A DNA stretch of 64,000 nt from Chloropicon primus (taxonomy: Eukaryota; Chlorophyta; Chloropicophyceae; Chloropicales; Chloropicaceae), in the NCBI GenBank assembly GCA_023205875.1, contig CP060757.1:434001-498000 (forward strand), in the 5' to 3' direction. The number at the start of each line of letters is the position of its first letter. Position 1 is the first letter of the stretch. The notes beneath the pieces are model-generated. The model searched no databases. It was not told where the DNA came from and worked only from the letters and a program-made list of their open reading frames with translations. This document shows positions 1-9,145 of this stretch, piece after piece. Both the position numbers and the translations under genes were made by a program.

Positions 1-1
1 G

Positions 2-316
2 CTCGGGGACGTCGCGGAGGTTGCAGCGATCAAAAAGGTCTTCAGCGACACCTCGCATCTGAAGATGAACGCCACCAAGTCCATGACAGGGCACGCTCTG
101 GGCGCGGCGGGAGGCCTGGAGGCCATCGCCTGCATCAAGGCCATTGAGACTGGAATGCTCCACCCCACGATCAACCTCAAGGACTGCGAGGAGGCCATAG
201 ACATAGACACCTGCGGGAACGGAAAGGTCGAGCTCGAGGTCACGGGGGCCATGTCGAACAGCTTTGGATTCGGAGGGCACAACTCCGTATGCATCTTTGG
301 ACCTTACAAGGAGTAA
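2..316 (+). CDS. 3-oxoacyl-ACP synthase (KAS I/II type), 3' end only
   Basis: This is the last 104 codons of a condensing enzyme of type II fatty acid synthesis, which elongates acyl-ACP with malonyl-ACP in the plastid. The frame is open from base 2, so the 5' part lies outside the window. Two family motifs are visible: ATKSMTGH, which carries one active-site His, and NSFGFGGHN near the end, which carries the second His region and the glycine-rich loop. The stretch LGDVAEVAAIKKVF resembles plant KAS I. The catalytic Cys would lie upstream and is not seen. KAS I and KAS II cannot be separated on this fragment. Confidence 0.93.
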   Translation, partial: LGDVAEVAAIKKVFSDTSHLKMNATKSMTGHALGAAGGLEAIACIKAIETGMLHPTINLKDCEEAIDIDTCGNGKVELEVTGAMSNSFGFGGHNSVCIFGPYKE

Positions 317-453
317 GCGCAGGGGGGGGGGGCTTGTCCTCCTTCTTGTGCCGCGCCAGGTCCTTGCCGCCCAAGTAAACAATGGAGGAGAATAAAATTT
401 TTAGTGCAATCGTTGAATCACGCTTTTGTGTACAGCTGTATTGTTACAATTAA

Positions 454-2366
454 TCACTTTTCTTTCTTCGCTTCTTCCTCCCCACCGTCCTTTTCTATCT
501 TTTCCTTCTCTTCCGAGTACCCAAACTCGTTTGTCCTGGTCTTGTCCACCCGGTAGATCCACCTCTGATACAGTTGGATCAGGAAGATGACGTCGTCCCT
601 GAAGACCGAGAGCCTGTGCAACGTGGGCATCTTGATCACAAAGGCAAAGAGATCGTCGATGATGGTGTTGAGGAATTTGTACGTCATCTGCCGCCAAGGC
701 AGATGGGCTACGCTCTTCATTCTGTAATTGATGTAGAGCTGAGGGCACATGAGGATGAACCCAAAGGTGTACACCGCGCCAACTAGACTGGAGAGGATCC
801 ACGAGTACCAGCTCTTGTGCGTCTCGTACATCAAGGAATAGCCCGCGTAGCCAGCGACCAGGGGATAAAGCACGTAAGAAAGATACCTACTGGCCTCCTG
901 GTCGTAGGTCTTGGTCTTGCTGGTGGCGTAGCTCTCCCTGTCCTTGATGGTCAAAAAAGGGATGAACCCCTTGAGCATGACCCTCTCGACCTTGCACGCC
1001 TTGGTCACTTTCCAGAATTCGATCATCAGGCCCAGGCCATTGCTGAAGAGAATCAAGGTGCTGGTCTCGTTCTCGAGCAGGTAAAGGAAAATGACAACCT
1101 GGCAGGAGCAATTTATCAGGATGCTCCTTGCAGACAGGCCTTTCATGGATTCGTTCTTGCTCCAGAAGCCGATGTCGCTCTTGAAGGCCAGCATGTCGAA
1201 CACAGTGTGCAGCAGGGAGACGATCGTGGTGAGGGCCAAGAAATACGGGTTTGTCTCCAGGAACATGCGCTTCAGCTCCTCCGCTTGTTTCTTGTTGGAC
1301 AGGCCCATCTTCTCCTGCAATTCCCAGGATTTTTCCATCTGCAAGTATACCGCAGCCTTCCACAGGGGGAGCTCATGAAGCCTGAGAAAGAGAGAGAGAG
1401 AGAGAGGAACGACGCGGTCAGTCCCACACGATTCATTATCGCTGGTTCGCGCGGCATTTGATTTCTCGCTTACCTTATGCCAAGCGTCAGCTTGCTGCTG
1501 GTGGTCTCATTCATTTCGGTCATTTGATCCTCCAAGAGCCAAAAGTTGTGCAGGAAGACGAAGGGAGCGTACGTCTCCGTCTCCTCGTCCTGGCGAAGGA
1601 AAAGGTCGACGGGAGGTTGGACCTGCTGGCCCAGTGGATACACGGCTTCGTGACTCAGGAGAGAAACGGTCAGGTTGCCTTTCCAGTAAGTCGCCATGAC
1701 AGGCGGTCCCGAATCCTTTTCGACCCTGGCCTCCCTCCCTTGATCCACCTCGGACGAGGACATGAGGTTCTGCCCCGCCTTCTCCTGCTTCTTCTCCCTC
1801 CTCTCGGTGAGTGGGTAGGCCAGGGCCAGCTCGCGCATGATGGGCTCGCCGGATGAACTGCTCCCTGCCACGTATTCGACGACACAGACTGCTTGAAGGT
1901 TTGCATTCCTGATCGCAGAGCCTTCCACTTCGATGGAGGCGTAAACGTCCGTGTCCGAGCCAGAGATGAAGGAGGTGTACTCCCAGTGGGGCCGCTGCCC
2001 TCTCAAGTCCCTCAGAGTGTCGGTGAGAAAGACCCTGAGCGTGAGGACGTCGCCCGTGGTCACCGCAGGGCGTATGAGTGGACGAACTTCCCCTTGATCA
2101 CCCCCTTGCCCTTGTCGAGCTGGCGGCTTTATGAAAGCGCGAGTCACCTGAGAAATGAGTACATACACGACGAAGGCTCTCAGCCCGCTCCACAAGAATG
2201 ATCCGACCCCGCCGCCTCCCCCTTGCGAAGCGCTCCCTCCCGCCGCTTGGCCTGCCATCCCGCTGCTGCCCCGCTCTCGCTCTGGCGTTCCCCGGCTGAC
2301 TGACAGATCAGGTTCCTCTGGAGAGCCAGAGTCTCGAGCTCGCCCTCCGCCGCGGCCTCGATGCAT
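454..2366 (-). CDS. CLPTM1 family multipass membrane protein
   Basis: Two exons, 2366-1474 and 1381-454, are joined by a 92 bp GT-AG intron that contains a (GA)n tract. The junction reads LTLGI-R-LHELPLWKAA in frame. After a Gly-rich N-terminus comes a hydrophobic segment (SFLWSGLRAFVVYVLISQ). A lumenal-type domain follows (TYWKGNLTVSLL), then the family signatures ETNPYFLALT, HTVFDMLAFK, HKSWYSWILS, AHLPWRQMTYK, DDLFAFVIKMP and QRWIYRVDKTR, with several membrane spans. CLPTM1 proteins are ER/Golgi membrane proteins linked in animals to receptor assembly; the family also contains lipid scramblases. The ATG at 2366 is the first after a GT/GA-rich tract; an in-frame ATG at 2258 is the alternative. 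The stop is followed within 10 bp by TTACA (TGTAA on the coding strand). Confidence 0.93.
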
Positions 2367-2431
2367 TGCAAGGAGAGGAGTGTGTGTGTGAGTGAGAGAG
2401 ATGCGATGAAGAGGTGCATTGCTGTTAGAGA

Positions 2432-4057
2432 TTATTGAGATGGCACGAACTTGCCGTTAGCGACCTTGTACTCTGGCATTTCGACCTTCAGTTTCTTCGC
2501 ATATTTTGTGACCACGTGGACCTCCTTGCCCGAGGGAACGGATATCACCACCCCCCTGGTGTTGCCCCGCCCCGTCCTACCAGCCCGGTGAATGTAGTGG
2601 CTCAGATCCATCGGCATGTCCATGTTAACAACGCAGTCGCACCCCGGGAAGTCGAGGCCCCTCGTCGCAGCCTCCGATGCGACCAGGGCCCTGATATCCC
2701 CGCGCGTGAATTGCTGGATGATTTTTCTCTTTTGCTCCTTCTTCATCTTTCCGTCGAGGATGCCGGTCGTAATCTCCCCAGTCGACAGTTTCGCCGCAGT
2801 CTGAGAGAGCTGGTTGCTGAAGTTGTGGAACACCAAAACTTTGGTGGGCTTGAGGGCGTTGATGCACCGTCGCACCGTGTCAGCTTTCCTGTTCTTCTGC
2901 GTCGGAACGAAGCAGTGGTCCAGGTTGGGGGAAAGCTCTGGGAGGTGAGGCTCTTGAATTCCGCTGCCGCCCTCTGCACCAAGAACGAAGGCATCGAAGT
3001 CGCTCTGGTCGCCAACCTCGCCCTCTTCGGCTCCCTTCGTGCCCCCCCTCGTGTGGGTCAGGTGACTGTACTGGGACGGGATCCAGCCCCTCCTCGTGAA
3101 TAGACTTGCGGTGGACTTGGACATGGTCGCGGAGCACAGGACTCTGTAGTGCCTGGGATTCTTCTTGCCGATGTGGATCTGCAGCATCTCTAGGTCCTTG
3201 CTGTAATTGTCCTGCAGGAGCTTGTCGGCCTCGTCCAGGACCAGAGTGGTGACGAAGTGAGTCTGCAGCTGGCCCGCCTTGGAGAGATCTGCAAGCCTCC
3301 CCGGCGTTCCCACGACGATCCTTGGAGAGTTCGCCTTAAGCGCAGCGACCTGCCGCTTCTTGTTCGCTCCGCCGATGCACTGGGCCACCATTCTCTTGTT
3401 CTCCTCCCCCAAGACTAACTGGGCCACTCGGTAGATCTGCATGGCAAGCTCCTGGGACGGAACCACCACCAGGGCGTAGATCCCCTTCTTTCCCTTGGCT
3501 CCCTCCCCGTCCTTCTCGCGGAGGAGATCGTTCACAATCGGTAGCAGGTAAGCCAGAGTCTTTCCCGACCCGGTGTACGCCTCGATGGCATACGCACTCG
3601 TGCTGTCCAGACCCATGGTCTCGCTCTCCTCCTCGAGATCTTTCCGCGCGCTTCTGTTGACGAGAGCGGACACGGATTCCCTCTGGATGGGCGTGGGATC
3701 CACCACGCCGAGGTCCCTCAGGCGCCTCACCAGGTCAGAGTCCAGGCCCAGCTCCGAGAACCCCGCACCCCTGCTGCTGGATGCTGCTGAGGTTGCTGAC
3801 CCTCCAGCTGCAACGCAAACCCCGCGCACGCGAGCGTCAAACCAGGGGGATCTCGCCCCAGCCCTCTCCAGGCCGAACCTCCCCGCGAAGCCCCCCCCCC
3901 TCGGCCCGTGCTCTCCCCTTGGGCACAGGCAATGCGTCCTCGTCCTCGTCGTCGAAGTGGATAAGAAAGCCACGAGGCTTCTTGTCCTCGTCTGGGCCTG
4001 GGCCTTCGTCGCCGCCCACCGGGAAGGTGTTGTCCTCCACGAGGGAAGAGACCGCAT
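2432..4057 (-). CDS. DEAD-box RNA helicase, RH58-like, probably organellar
   Basis: The 541-residue frame holds a complete DEAD-box core: Q-motif (FSELGLDSDLV, PTPIQ near 100-125), Walker A YTGSGKT near 161, PSQELA (motif Ia), GTPGR, LVLDEADK (motif II), SAT (motif III), ATRGLDFP (motif V) and HRAGRTGRG (motif VI). Order and spacing resemble plant RH58, a chloroplast helicase, including the acidic spacer between motifs III and IV. The first 90 residues are basic and Ser/Thr/Arg-rich, which would suit a transit peptide. An overlapping frame starting at ATG 4175 runs into the same gene at a 10-C run at 3891-3900 and reads like a real acidic N-terminus, so the true 5' end is uncertain (see findings). 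Only 30-147 bp separate it from the stop of the upstream gene. Confidence 0.9.
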   Translation of the reverse strand: MRSLPSWRTTPSRWAATKAQAQTRTRSLVAFLSTSTTRTRTHCLCPRGEHGPRGGGFAGRFGLERAGARSPWFDARVRGVCVAAGGSATSAASSSRGAGFSELGLDSDLVRRLRDLGVVDPTPIQRESVSALVNRSARKDLEEESETMGLDSTSAYAIEAYTGSGKTLAYLLPIVNDLLREKDGEGAKGKKGIYALVVVPSQELAMQIYRVAQLVLGEENKRMVAQCIGGANKKRQVAALKANSPRIVVGTPGRLADLSKAGQLQTHFVTTLVLDEADKLLQDNYSKDLEMLQIHIGKKNPRHYRVLCSATMSKSTASLFTRRGWIPSQYSHLTHTRGGTKGAEEGEVGDQSDFDAFVLGAEGGSGIQEPHLPELSPNLDHCFVPTQKNRKADTVRRCINALKPTKVLVFHNFSNQLSQTAAKLSTGEITTGILDGKMKKEQKRKIIQQFTRGDIRALVASEAATRGLDFPGCDCVVNMDMPMDLSHYIHRAGRTGRGNTRGVVISVPSGKEVHVVTKYAKKLKVEMPEYKVANGKFVPSQ

Positions 4058-4204
4058 GACGGACTTGGTCCCAAACTCTAATAACAGTGATTGCGCGCTC
4101 CTCGGCCGCCAGCGCGCGCGCGAGGTCCTGTCCTTCCCCAGCTTTTTGCTTTTGGGGGGGAAGCAAAAAAGTCATCGGATCGGATGGCTTGAAACGGATG
4201 TTGA

Positions 4205-6871
4205 TTACAGGACGTTGACAAGGAATCCCCTGATGAAGTCGGCCCTCCTCTTGAGGATGTCGTTGTAACCGAGGGTTCCCTCCTGGGACAAAGGTCCCGT
4301 GGAAGCGATTTCGTAAGTGAGGAAGACGCTGGCGAGAGTCGCGGACAACACCTCCACCGTCAGACCGTTCCCCTTGGCATTCCCCTTCTTCAAGACGTCC
4401 CTGAAGAACTTCATGAGGTACAAGAACGTTCCATACGAAGTCTTCGACATGCTGTTGCGCAGAAGATCGAGGGAGGCCATGCTGTCCGGCACGCAGAGAG
4501 AGCAGACGTCGGCCACTTGCTTGGGCAGGAGCGGCTCGGGAAAGCTCGTCAAGTACATCAGAAGCACGAGGGAGGCATCCACAGGGCCAACAGAGGCAGG
4601 GATAGCGCTGTCCGTATCCATGGCTTCCCTGGTAACCTCGATGGTCTCGAAGCTAGGGTAGGACGGAGAGATGACCAGGTTGGGCATCCGCAGGCCCCGG
4701 CCACCGTTGCTCTTTGCAATGTACTGCACTAAATTCTGGAGCTCGAGGGGCACTATCGGAACGAATTCAAAAGGATCCCCGCCCCGGTCGTCTTCACCAG
4801 GCTCTTCCTTTGGCCCCCCGCCTTCTCTCCCCCGCCCCTCTAAGCTCAGCATGCATTTCAGCTTGTCGTCTTCACCCTCACACTGGAGCTTCACTTTGAC
4901 CATAGCCTCCTCCGCAGCGGCGATCTCACCCGGCCTGGGCCCAGAGCCAGTGCCAGTTGAAGAGGAGGCGTACTGACTCTTTAGTCTTTCAACTCGCTCG
5001 CTGTTATAAGGCTTTCGCTCGCAAAGCCGATCAGGAGTGACGCCGAAGCACGAGAATTTGTACGTCCCGGTGATGCTGATGAACTTGTCGCCCGAACCAG
5101 CGACGCTCATGACGAGAATCGTTTCCAAGGAATCGCCCCTCATTGTCCCCGCAGAGCCGCCAATGCCGCCATCGAGATGAACTGTCAGCACGATTTCAGA
5201 AGTTTTACCGACCGAGACTTTCCCTTGGACCGGCTGGACCTCCAACCAGTCCGGCTTGTCCCCAGTGACGCTCAGATGCCAGTGCGCATCCACGGGGCCC
5301 GTGTTGGCAAGCTCCGCCACCTGCGTGACCTTCTTGTCGAACTTCACCACTCCGAAGTCAAAGAACTGGTTGGAAAGCTCGAGCTGGGGCCTTCCCTCCA
5401 TCTCCTTAAGGTCGGCCAGCCTCCTGGCCTTGTGGATGGCACTGTCCAGCTCTTCCTCCAGGTACTGGTGCATGCTGACCATGAACCCGCCGAAAACGGG
5501 TTTGTGGTCTGAGATCTTGACGTCAGCCACGTCGCTGTAGCCAAAGAGCTTTATCGGCTTGGTAGCTTTCCAAAGGATCCTGTCGCACCAGGCCGGTGAC
5601 CTCTTCTTTTGAGGCTTCTTGTCCCCGTCCTCCTCGCCCTCCTCGCTAGCCTTCGCTAGGCTTTCCTCCCCGCTCGCTCCGACGTAAGTGTTGGTTCCCA
5701 CGATATACTTGAAGGTCGGTGGAAAGGTGATCTCCCCTTCGTTCCAACCGTGCAGGATCTCCTTTCTTTGCATGCCCTGGGCAAGCTGGTCCGACTCCAG
5801 TAGGCTCATGTGGGATCCCTGATGGATCAAGTGCCTGATGTGATCCTCCTCCGCGTTGAGCCTGAAGTTCAAGTCGCCAAAAAGGAAGCAGAAATCCGAG
5901 TCCAAGATGTTGTAGTGGGACTCCAGATCAGAGTGAGAGGCCAGCGTGCTCTTCTGGAAGATGTGGCCCATGTCCCAGTACCTCCTCTGCCTGTCCTGGT
6001 CCGACTCCCCCGAGGACAAGTGCACGCAAATGAAGCTTATGTAGGTGTCCCAGACCCTCAGCCTGATGCTGACCGAGCCCTTGTTGCCAAGCAGCCTCAT
6101 CACGCCGCAGCTCACGGAGACAACTTCCTTTTGCTCCACCGCTGTCATCAGCTCACTCTTCACCCAGATGGTCAAGTAGACCCCCACCAGTGATTTGGCC
6201 ATGATTGGAAGATACTTCCTTGTTGACTTGGATGCGATGATGTCTTGCACGCCCGCACCGTTCTGGAAGAAGGCCTCCGCCTCTTCCTTCGTGGTGCCAT
6301 TCAAGGCTTGGTCTATCTTGCACTCCCACCCGAACAGGGAGGCGTTGTTGTCCGCAATCAGGACATTGCTCGCCGTGAGCGGCATGATCTCCTGGAACCC
6401 TATCGCATAGATGTCCACCTCTCCACCGGCCAGGAGCCACTTGGATATGCCCCCGTCGTCCTCCTTCGGGGGGGGCTTGCCGTTCACGTTGAACGTGGTG
6501 CACCACAACCTGACGTTGTGGGCCTTGGTGTAGCTTTTCCTGTCCTCCTCGCCGAGGGCCAAAAACTGTTCCCTCACCAGGGGTCCAACGCCCACCTGAG
6601 CGAGGAGCTGCTCCATCCTGACATCTACTTTGGAGTTCGCCGAATCAATCCCCCCATCGTCGTCCCCCGCAGCCTCGTCCCCCCCGCAGTCCACCCACTC
6701 CTCCTCCTCCCCTGACTCCTCCGTCCCTGTCCCCACCCCACCACTCTCCCCTCTCCCCTCGCTCTCCTCCTTCTCATCCTGAGACCTCGCCGATGACCCA
6801 CTCGACCCCGACGCGCTGCTTTGGATGAAAGCCTTCGTCTTCTTGTACAACTTCTTCGTCTTCTTAAACAT
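4205..6871 (-). CDS. OCRL/INPP5B-type inositol polyphosphate 5-phosphatase with ASH and RhoGAP-like domains
   Basis: This 888-residue protein starts at ATG 6871 (MFKKTKKLYKKTK); the frame stays open upstream, but that part is low-complexity and overlaps the promoter. It would remove the 5-phosphate from PI(4,5)P2 or PI(3,4,5)P3 on endosomes and Golgi. The 5-phosphatase domain spans about 120-460, with TFNVNG, GFQEIMPL, HLSSGE, FGDLNFRL, PAWCDRILW and SDHKPVFG. An ASH domain follows (about 480-600; FDFGVVKF, ANTGPVDAHW). A C-terminal RhoGAP-like domain ends the protein (PVDASLVLLMYLTSFPEPLL). As in OCRL, no GIFRxSG arginine-finger motif is visible, so the RhoGAP part is probably a binding module. 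No intron is needed. Confidence 0.93.
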   Translation of the reverse strand: MFKKTKKLYKKTKAFIQSSASGSSGSSARSQDEKEESEGRGESGGVGTGTEESGEEEEWVDCGGDEAAGDDDGGIDSANSKVDVRMEQLLAQVGVGPLVREQFLALGEEDRKSYTKAHNVRLWCTTFNVNGKPPPKEDDGGISKWLLAGGEVDIYAIGFQEIMPLTASNVLIADNNASLFGWECKIDQALNGTTKEEAEAFFQNGAGVQDIIASKSTRKYLPIMAKSLVGVYLTIWVKSELMTAVEQKEVVSVSCGVMRLLGNKGSVSIRLRVWDTYISFICVHLSSGESDQDRQRRYWDMGHIFQKSTLASHSDLESHYNILDSDFCFLFGDLNFRLNAEEDHIRHLIHQGSHMSLLESDQLAQGMQRKEILHGWNEGEITFPPTFKYIVGTNTYVGASGEESLAKASEEGEEDGDKKPQKKRSPAWCDRILWKATKPIKLFGYSDVADVKISDHKPVFGGFMVSMHQYLEEELDSAIHKARRLADLKEMEGRPQLELSNQFFDFGVVKFDKKVTQVAELANTGPVDAHWHLSVTGDKPDWLEVQPVQGKVSVGKTSEIVLTVHLDGGIGGSAGTMRGDSLETILVMSVAGSGDKFISITGTYKFSCFGVTPDRLCERKPYNSERVERLKSQYASSSTGTGSGPRPGEIAAAEEAMVKVKLQCEGEDDKLKCMLSLEGRGREGGGPKEEPGEDDRGGDPFEFVPIVPLELQNLVQYIAKSNGGRGLRMPNLVISPSYPSFETIEVTREAMDTDSAIPASVGPVDASLVLLMYLTSFPEPLLPKQVADVCSLCVPDSMASLDLLRNSMSKTSYGTFLYLMKFFRDVLKKGNAKGNGLTVEVLSATLASVFLTYEIASTGPLSQEGTLGYNDILKRRADFIRGFLVNVL

Positions 6872-7291
6872 GGTCACCCTCAACCCAACCCACTCCCTCC
6901 TCTGCCTCCTTCGACACACGGAGCGGAGCTCCCTACAACTTCTTCCTCGAGAGGCCAAACCTGTCGACCAAGGTAGCGTTGGAAACCTCGTAAGAAGCAC
7001 TTTCGTGTGGTATTGTCCCCTCGTAGTCTCCCCCTCCCTCCCTCCAACAGAACCTCCCTCTCTACCTTCGCTCCACTCCACTCCCCTCGTCTCTGGCGCC
7101 AGAAAAGGGAAGAGAGAGAGAGAGAGAGAGGAGGCGCCAAAGGTGGACGGACTCTTCGGAGAGGACAGAGAGGGAGGACACACACACAGAGAGAGAGAGA
7201 GAGAGGAAGGGGATTCGCTCGAGTTGAACCGATCGAAGGGGAATTGAATTGAGCAGCGGTTTTTTGGGGGGGGAGGGGAGGGAGGGGCAGG
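6872..7291. promoter_or_regulatory. Shared 5' region of divergent genes
   Basis: This 420 bp gap lies between the diverging starts of the 5-phosphatase and the PPR gene and must hold both promoters. It contains a (GA)n tract at about 7109-7131, a (CA)n tract at 7178-7189 running directly into (GA)n at 7188-7205, and a G-rich run at 7266-7289 just before the PPR start. No TATA-like element or small gene was recognised. Confidence 0.6.
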
Positions 7292-9064
7292 ATGTGGGCG
7301 AGGGTGGTGAGACCTGCGGTGGTGGTGAGATATTATTTCTCAAGGGCATTGGGGAGGGAGACGCCTGGGGTCGGGTGGGAGAGGCTCGTTGGCGTGGATT
7401 CGTCAGGCCTGGGACTTGGGGCAAAGGGTTGGCGCGCGAGTGTTAACCACTACGGAGGAGCCGTGGTGGCGAGCGCTGGTGTTGGTGCGTCCGCCTTCAA
7501 CGAGGGTAGCATCAAGCAGAAAGCCTTCCAAAAGGAGTTGAGCAGGAAAATTTACAGGTCGTACCCCGCCACGGTGGAGCTCTACGAGAGATGGAAGCAT
7601 GGCGACCAGCTCAGCGACAAGGAGAGGGAGTTGTACGGGGAGTTCAACCCAAGCACATCAATCTTTAATTACTACCTGCGTGCCAAGTGCCACTGCACCA
7701 AGGATATCGAGGAGGTCATCGCATTGGTGAAGGAGGCCAAGGAGATGGATGGGGTGTTTGTGTCGTCCAAGACTTTTTCCGTGCTCATTGGCTTTTCCGT
7801 GAGGCACGGGGTGATGGCGAAGCTGTTCGCAAGCGGCCTGATAGACAAGGAGGACAGCAGGACGTACTTTGAGTACTTTCTTAGGAGCGTGTCCACGTGC
7901 CTGTACCACCAAAAGCTGAGGCAGGCGATCGTCTTGTTCGAGAAGGAGCAGGAGCACATCTTCGAAGTACTGAAGAGGGACGATGACACGATCTCGAAGC
8001 AGAAGAGGCAGCAGTACGAGAAGCTGAAGAACGAGTTCGTGCTCATCGCCTTGAACCTCGAGGCCTGGGGCGCTCTGGGCAAGCTCCTTTCGATTCTGGA
8101 CGGCAGGGGCGACACCCCCCTGGCCTACGAGACGGTGTGCCAGATCGTCACAAAGTCCGCCTACAAGGGACACATGCTGCTGAAGAAGGGGATGAAGCTG
8201 CTGTGGCAATACGAGCAGCAAGGGAAGGAGGTGAAGCTAGACTATGGGACGGCTTACTACCTGCTCGCGAACACTACCGGCAACAGAAGCATCCATTACT
8301 ACAGCAGGGTGAAGATAGCCGATTGGGTCTGGGACAAGGTACAGCCGCTGACCAGCGACGTGCCCCTGGCTCTGTTCTACGCTCGCATCAATTCTCATTC
8401 CCAGGGGAAAGACTTCCTGAAGAGCTTGGATGTGCTGTCGTCCTTGGATAAGCTCCATCCGAATTCTGCGGACACGTACCAGATGCAGATGCTGACCACC
8501 AAGCTCTCGGGCCTCAAGATAGACTTGCCCAACGATAACCCGAACAAGTTTGCGGACTGCATTCCAACGCTAGACAGTGTGTTTGACCGTCTGCTTCAGA
8601 GGCGAGAGGAAGGCCACGATGTGACCGCGTCCTGCATAAATGCCTTGATAGCAGCTTGCGGCAAAGCCAAGGAGATGGGAAGGGCTTTCGAGACGTTCGA
8701 AATGTTTGAGGAACTTGGTCTGGAGCCCGACATCCACTCTTACACGTTGCTCATGGACGTGTGCTTGACAAACAGGAGGTTCGACGCCGTGCTGAAGATG
8801 GCCGAGGAGATTGAGAGCAAGGGTTTGCAATTCACGGCCAGGACCGGCGAGCTCCTGGTCTTGACTGCTTTGAAGATGCGTGATCCCTATCTCCTGAACG
8901 ACTTCCTGAAACTCTACCAGAAGCAAGGGATGAGCATGACTGAGAAACTCATGGAGCAGATCGAGTACTTTCTGGGAAAGTATGAAGAGAAGAACGAAGA
9001 TGAGAAGTACGAGATCGAAGCGGTCCTCGAGAACATAGAGGAATTGACCACAGCCACCGAATAA
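7292..9064 (+). CDS. Pentatricopeptide-repeat (PPR) protein, probably organellar
   Basis: This single exon encodes 590 residues. The N-terminus (MWARVVRPAVVVRYYFSRAL) is basic and hydrophobic with no acidic residue, like a mitochondrial presequence. The body is alpha-helical. The clearest 35-residue PPR units are near 435-510: SCINALIAACGKAKEMGRAF, then EELGLEPDIHSYTLLMDVC and TNRRFDAVLKMAEEIESKGL. Earlier units are degenerate. PPR proteins bind organellar RNA for stability, cleavage or translation; the target cannot be read from the sequence. TGTAA at 9093-9097, 29 bp after the stop, fits a chlorophyte poly(A) signal. The family call is firm, the compartment is inferred. Confidence 0.88.
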   Translation: MWARVVRPAVVVRYYFSRALGRETPGVGWERLVGVDSSGLGLGAKGWRASVNHYGGAVVASAGVGASAFNEGSIKQKAFQKELSRKIYRSYPATVELYERWKHGDQLSDKERELYGEFNPSTSIFNYYLRAKCHCTKDIEEVIALVKEAKEMDGVFVSSKTFSVLIGFSVRHGVMAKLFASGLIDKEDSRTYFEYFLRSVSTCLYHQKLRQAIVLFEKEQEHIFEVLKRDDDTISKQKRQQYEKLKNEFVLIALNLEAWGALGKLLSILDGRGDTPLAYETVCQIVTKSAYKGHMLLKKGMKLLWQYEQQGKEVKLDYGTAYYLLANTTGNRSIHYYSRVKIADWVWDKVQPLTSDVPLALFYARINSHSQGKDFLKSLDVLSSLDKLHPNSADTYQMQMLTTKLSGLKIDLPNDNPNKFADCIPTLDSVFDRLLQRREEGHDVTASCINALIAACGKAKEMGRAFETFEMFEELGLEPDIHSYTLLMDVCLTNRRFDAVLKMAEEIESKGLQFTARTGELLVLTALKMRDPYLLNDFLKLYQKQGMSMTEKLMEQIEYFLGKYEEKNEDEKYEIEAVLENIEELTTATE

Positions 9065-9145
9065 AACCAAAACTTTGCACTGGGGAACCTGTTGTAATAT
9101 TTACACACACACACACCAACTGGCGAGGACTTGACCCCATCATCA

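Noticed and set aside
6872-7183. N-terminal extension of the OCRL-type protein
   Set aside because: It translates a GA/CT repeat promoter and has Ser-Leu runs; MFKKTKK at 6871 is a better start.
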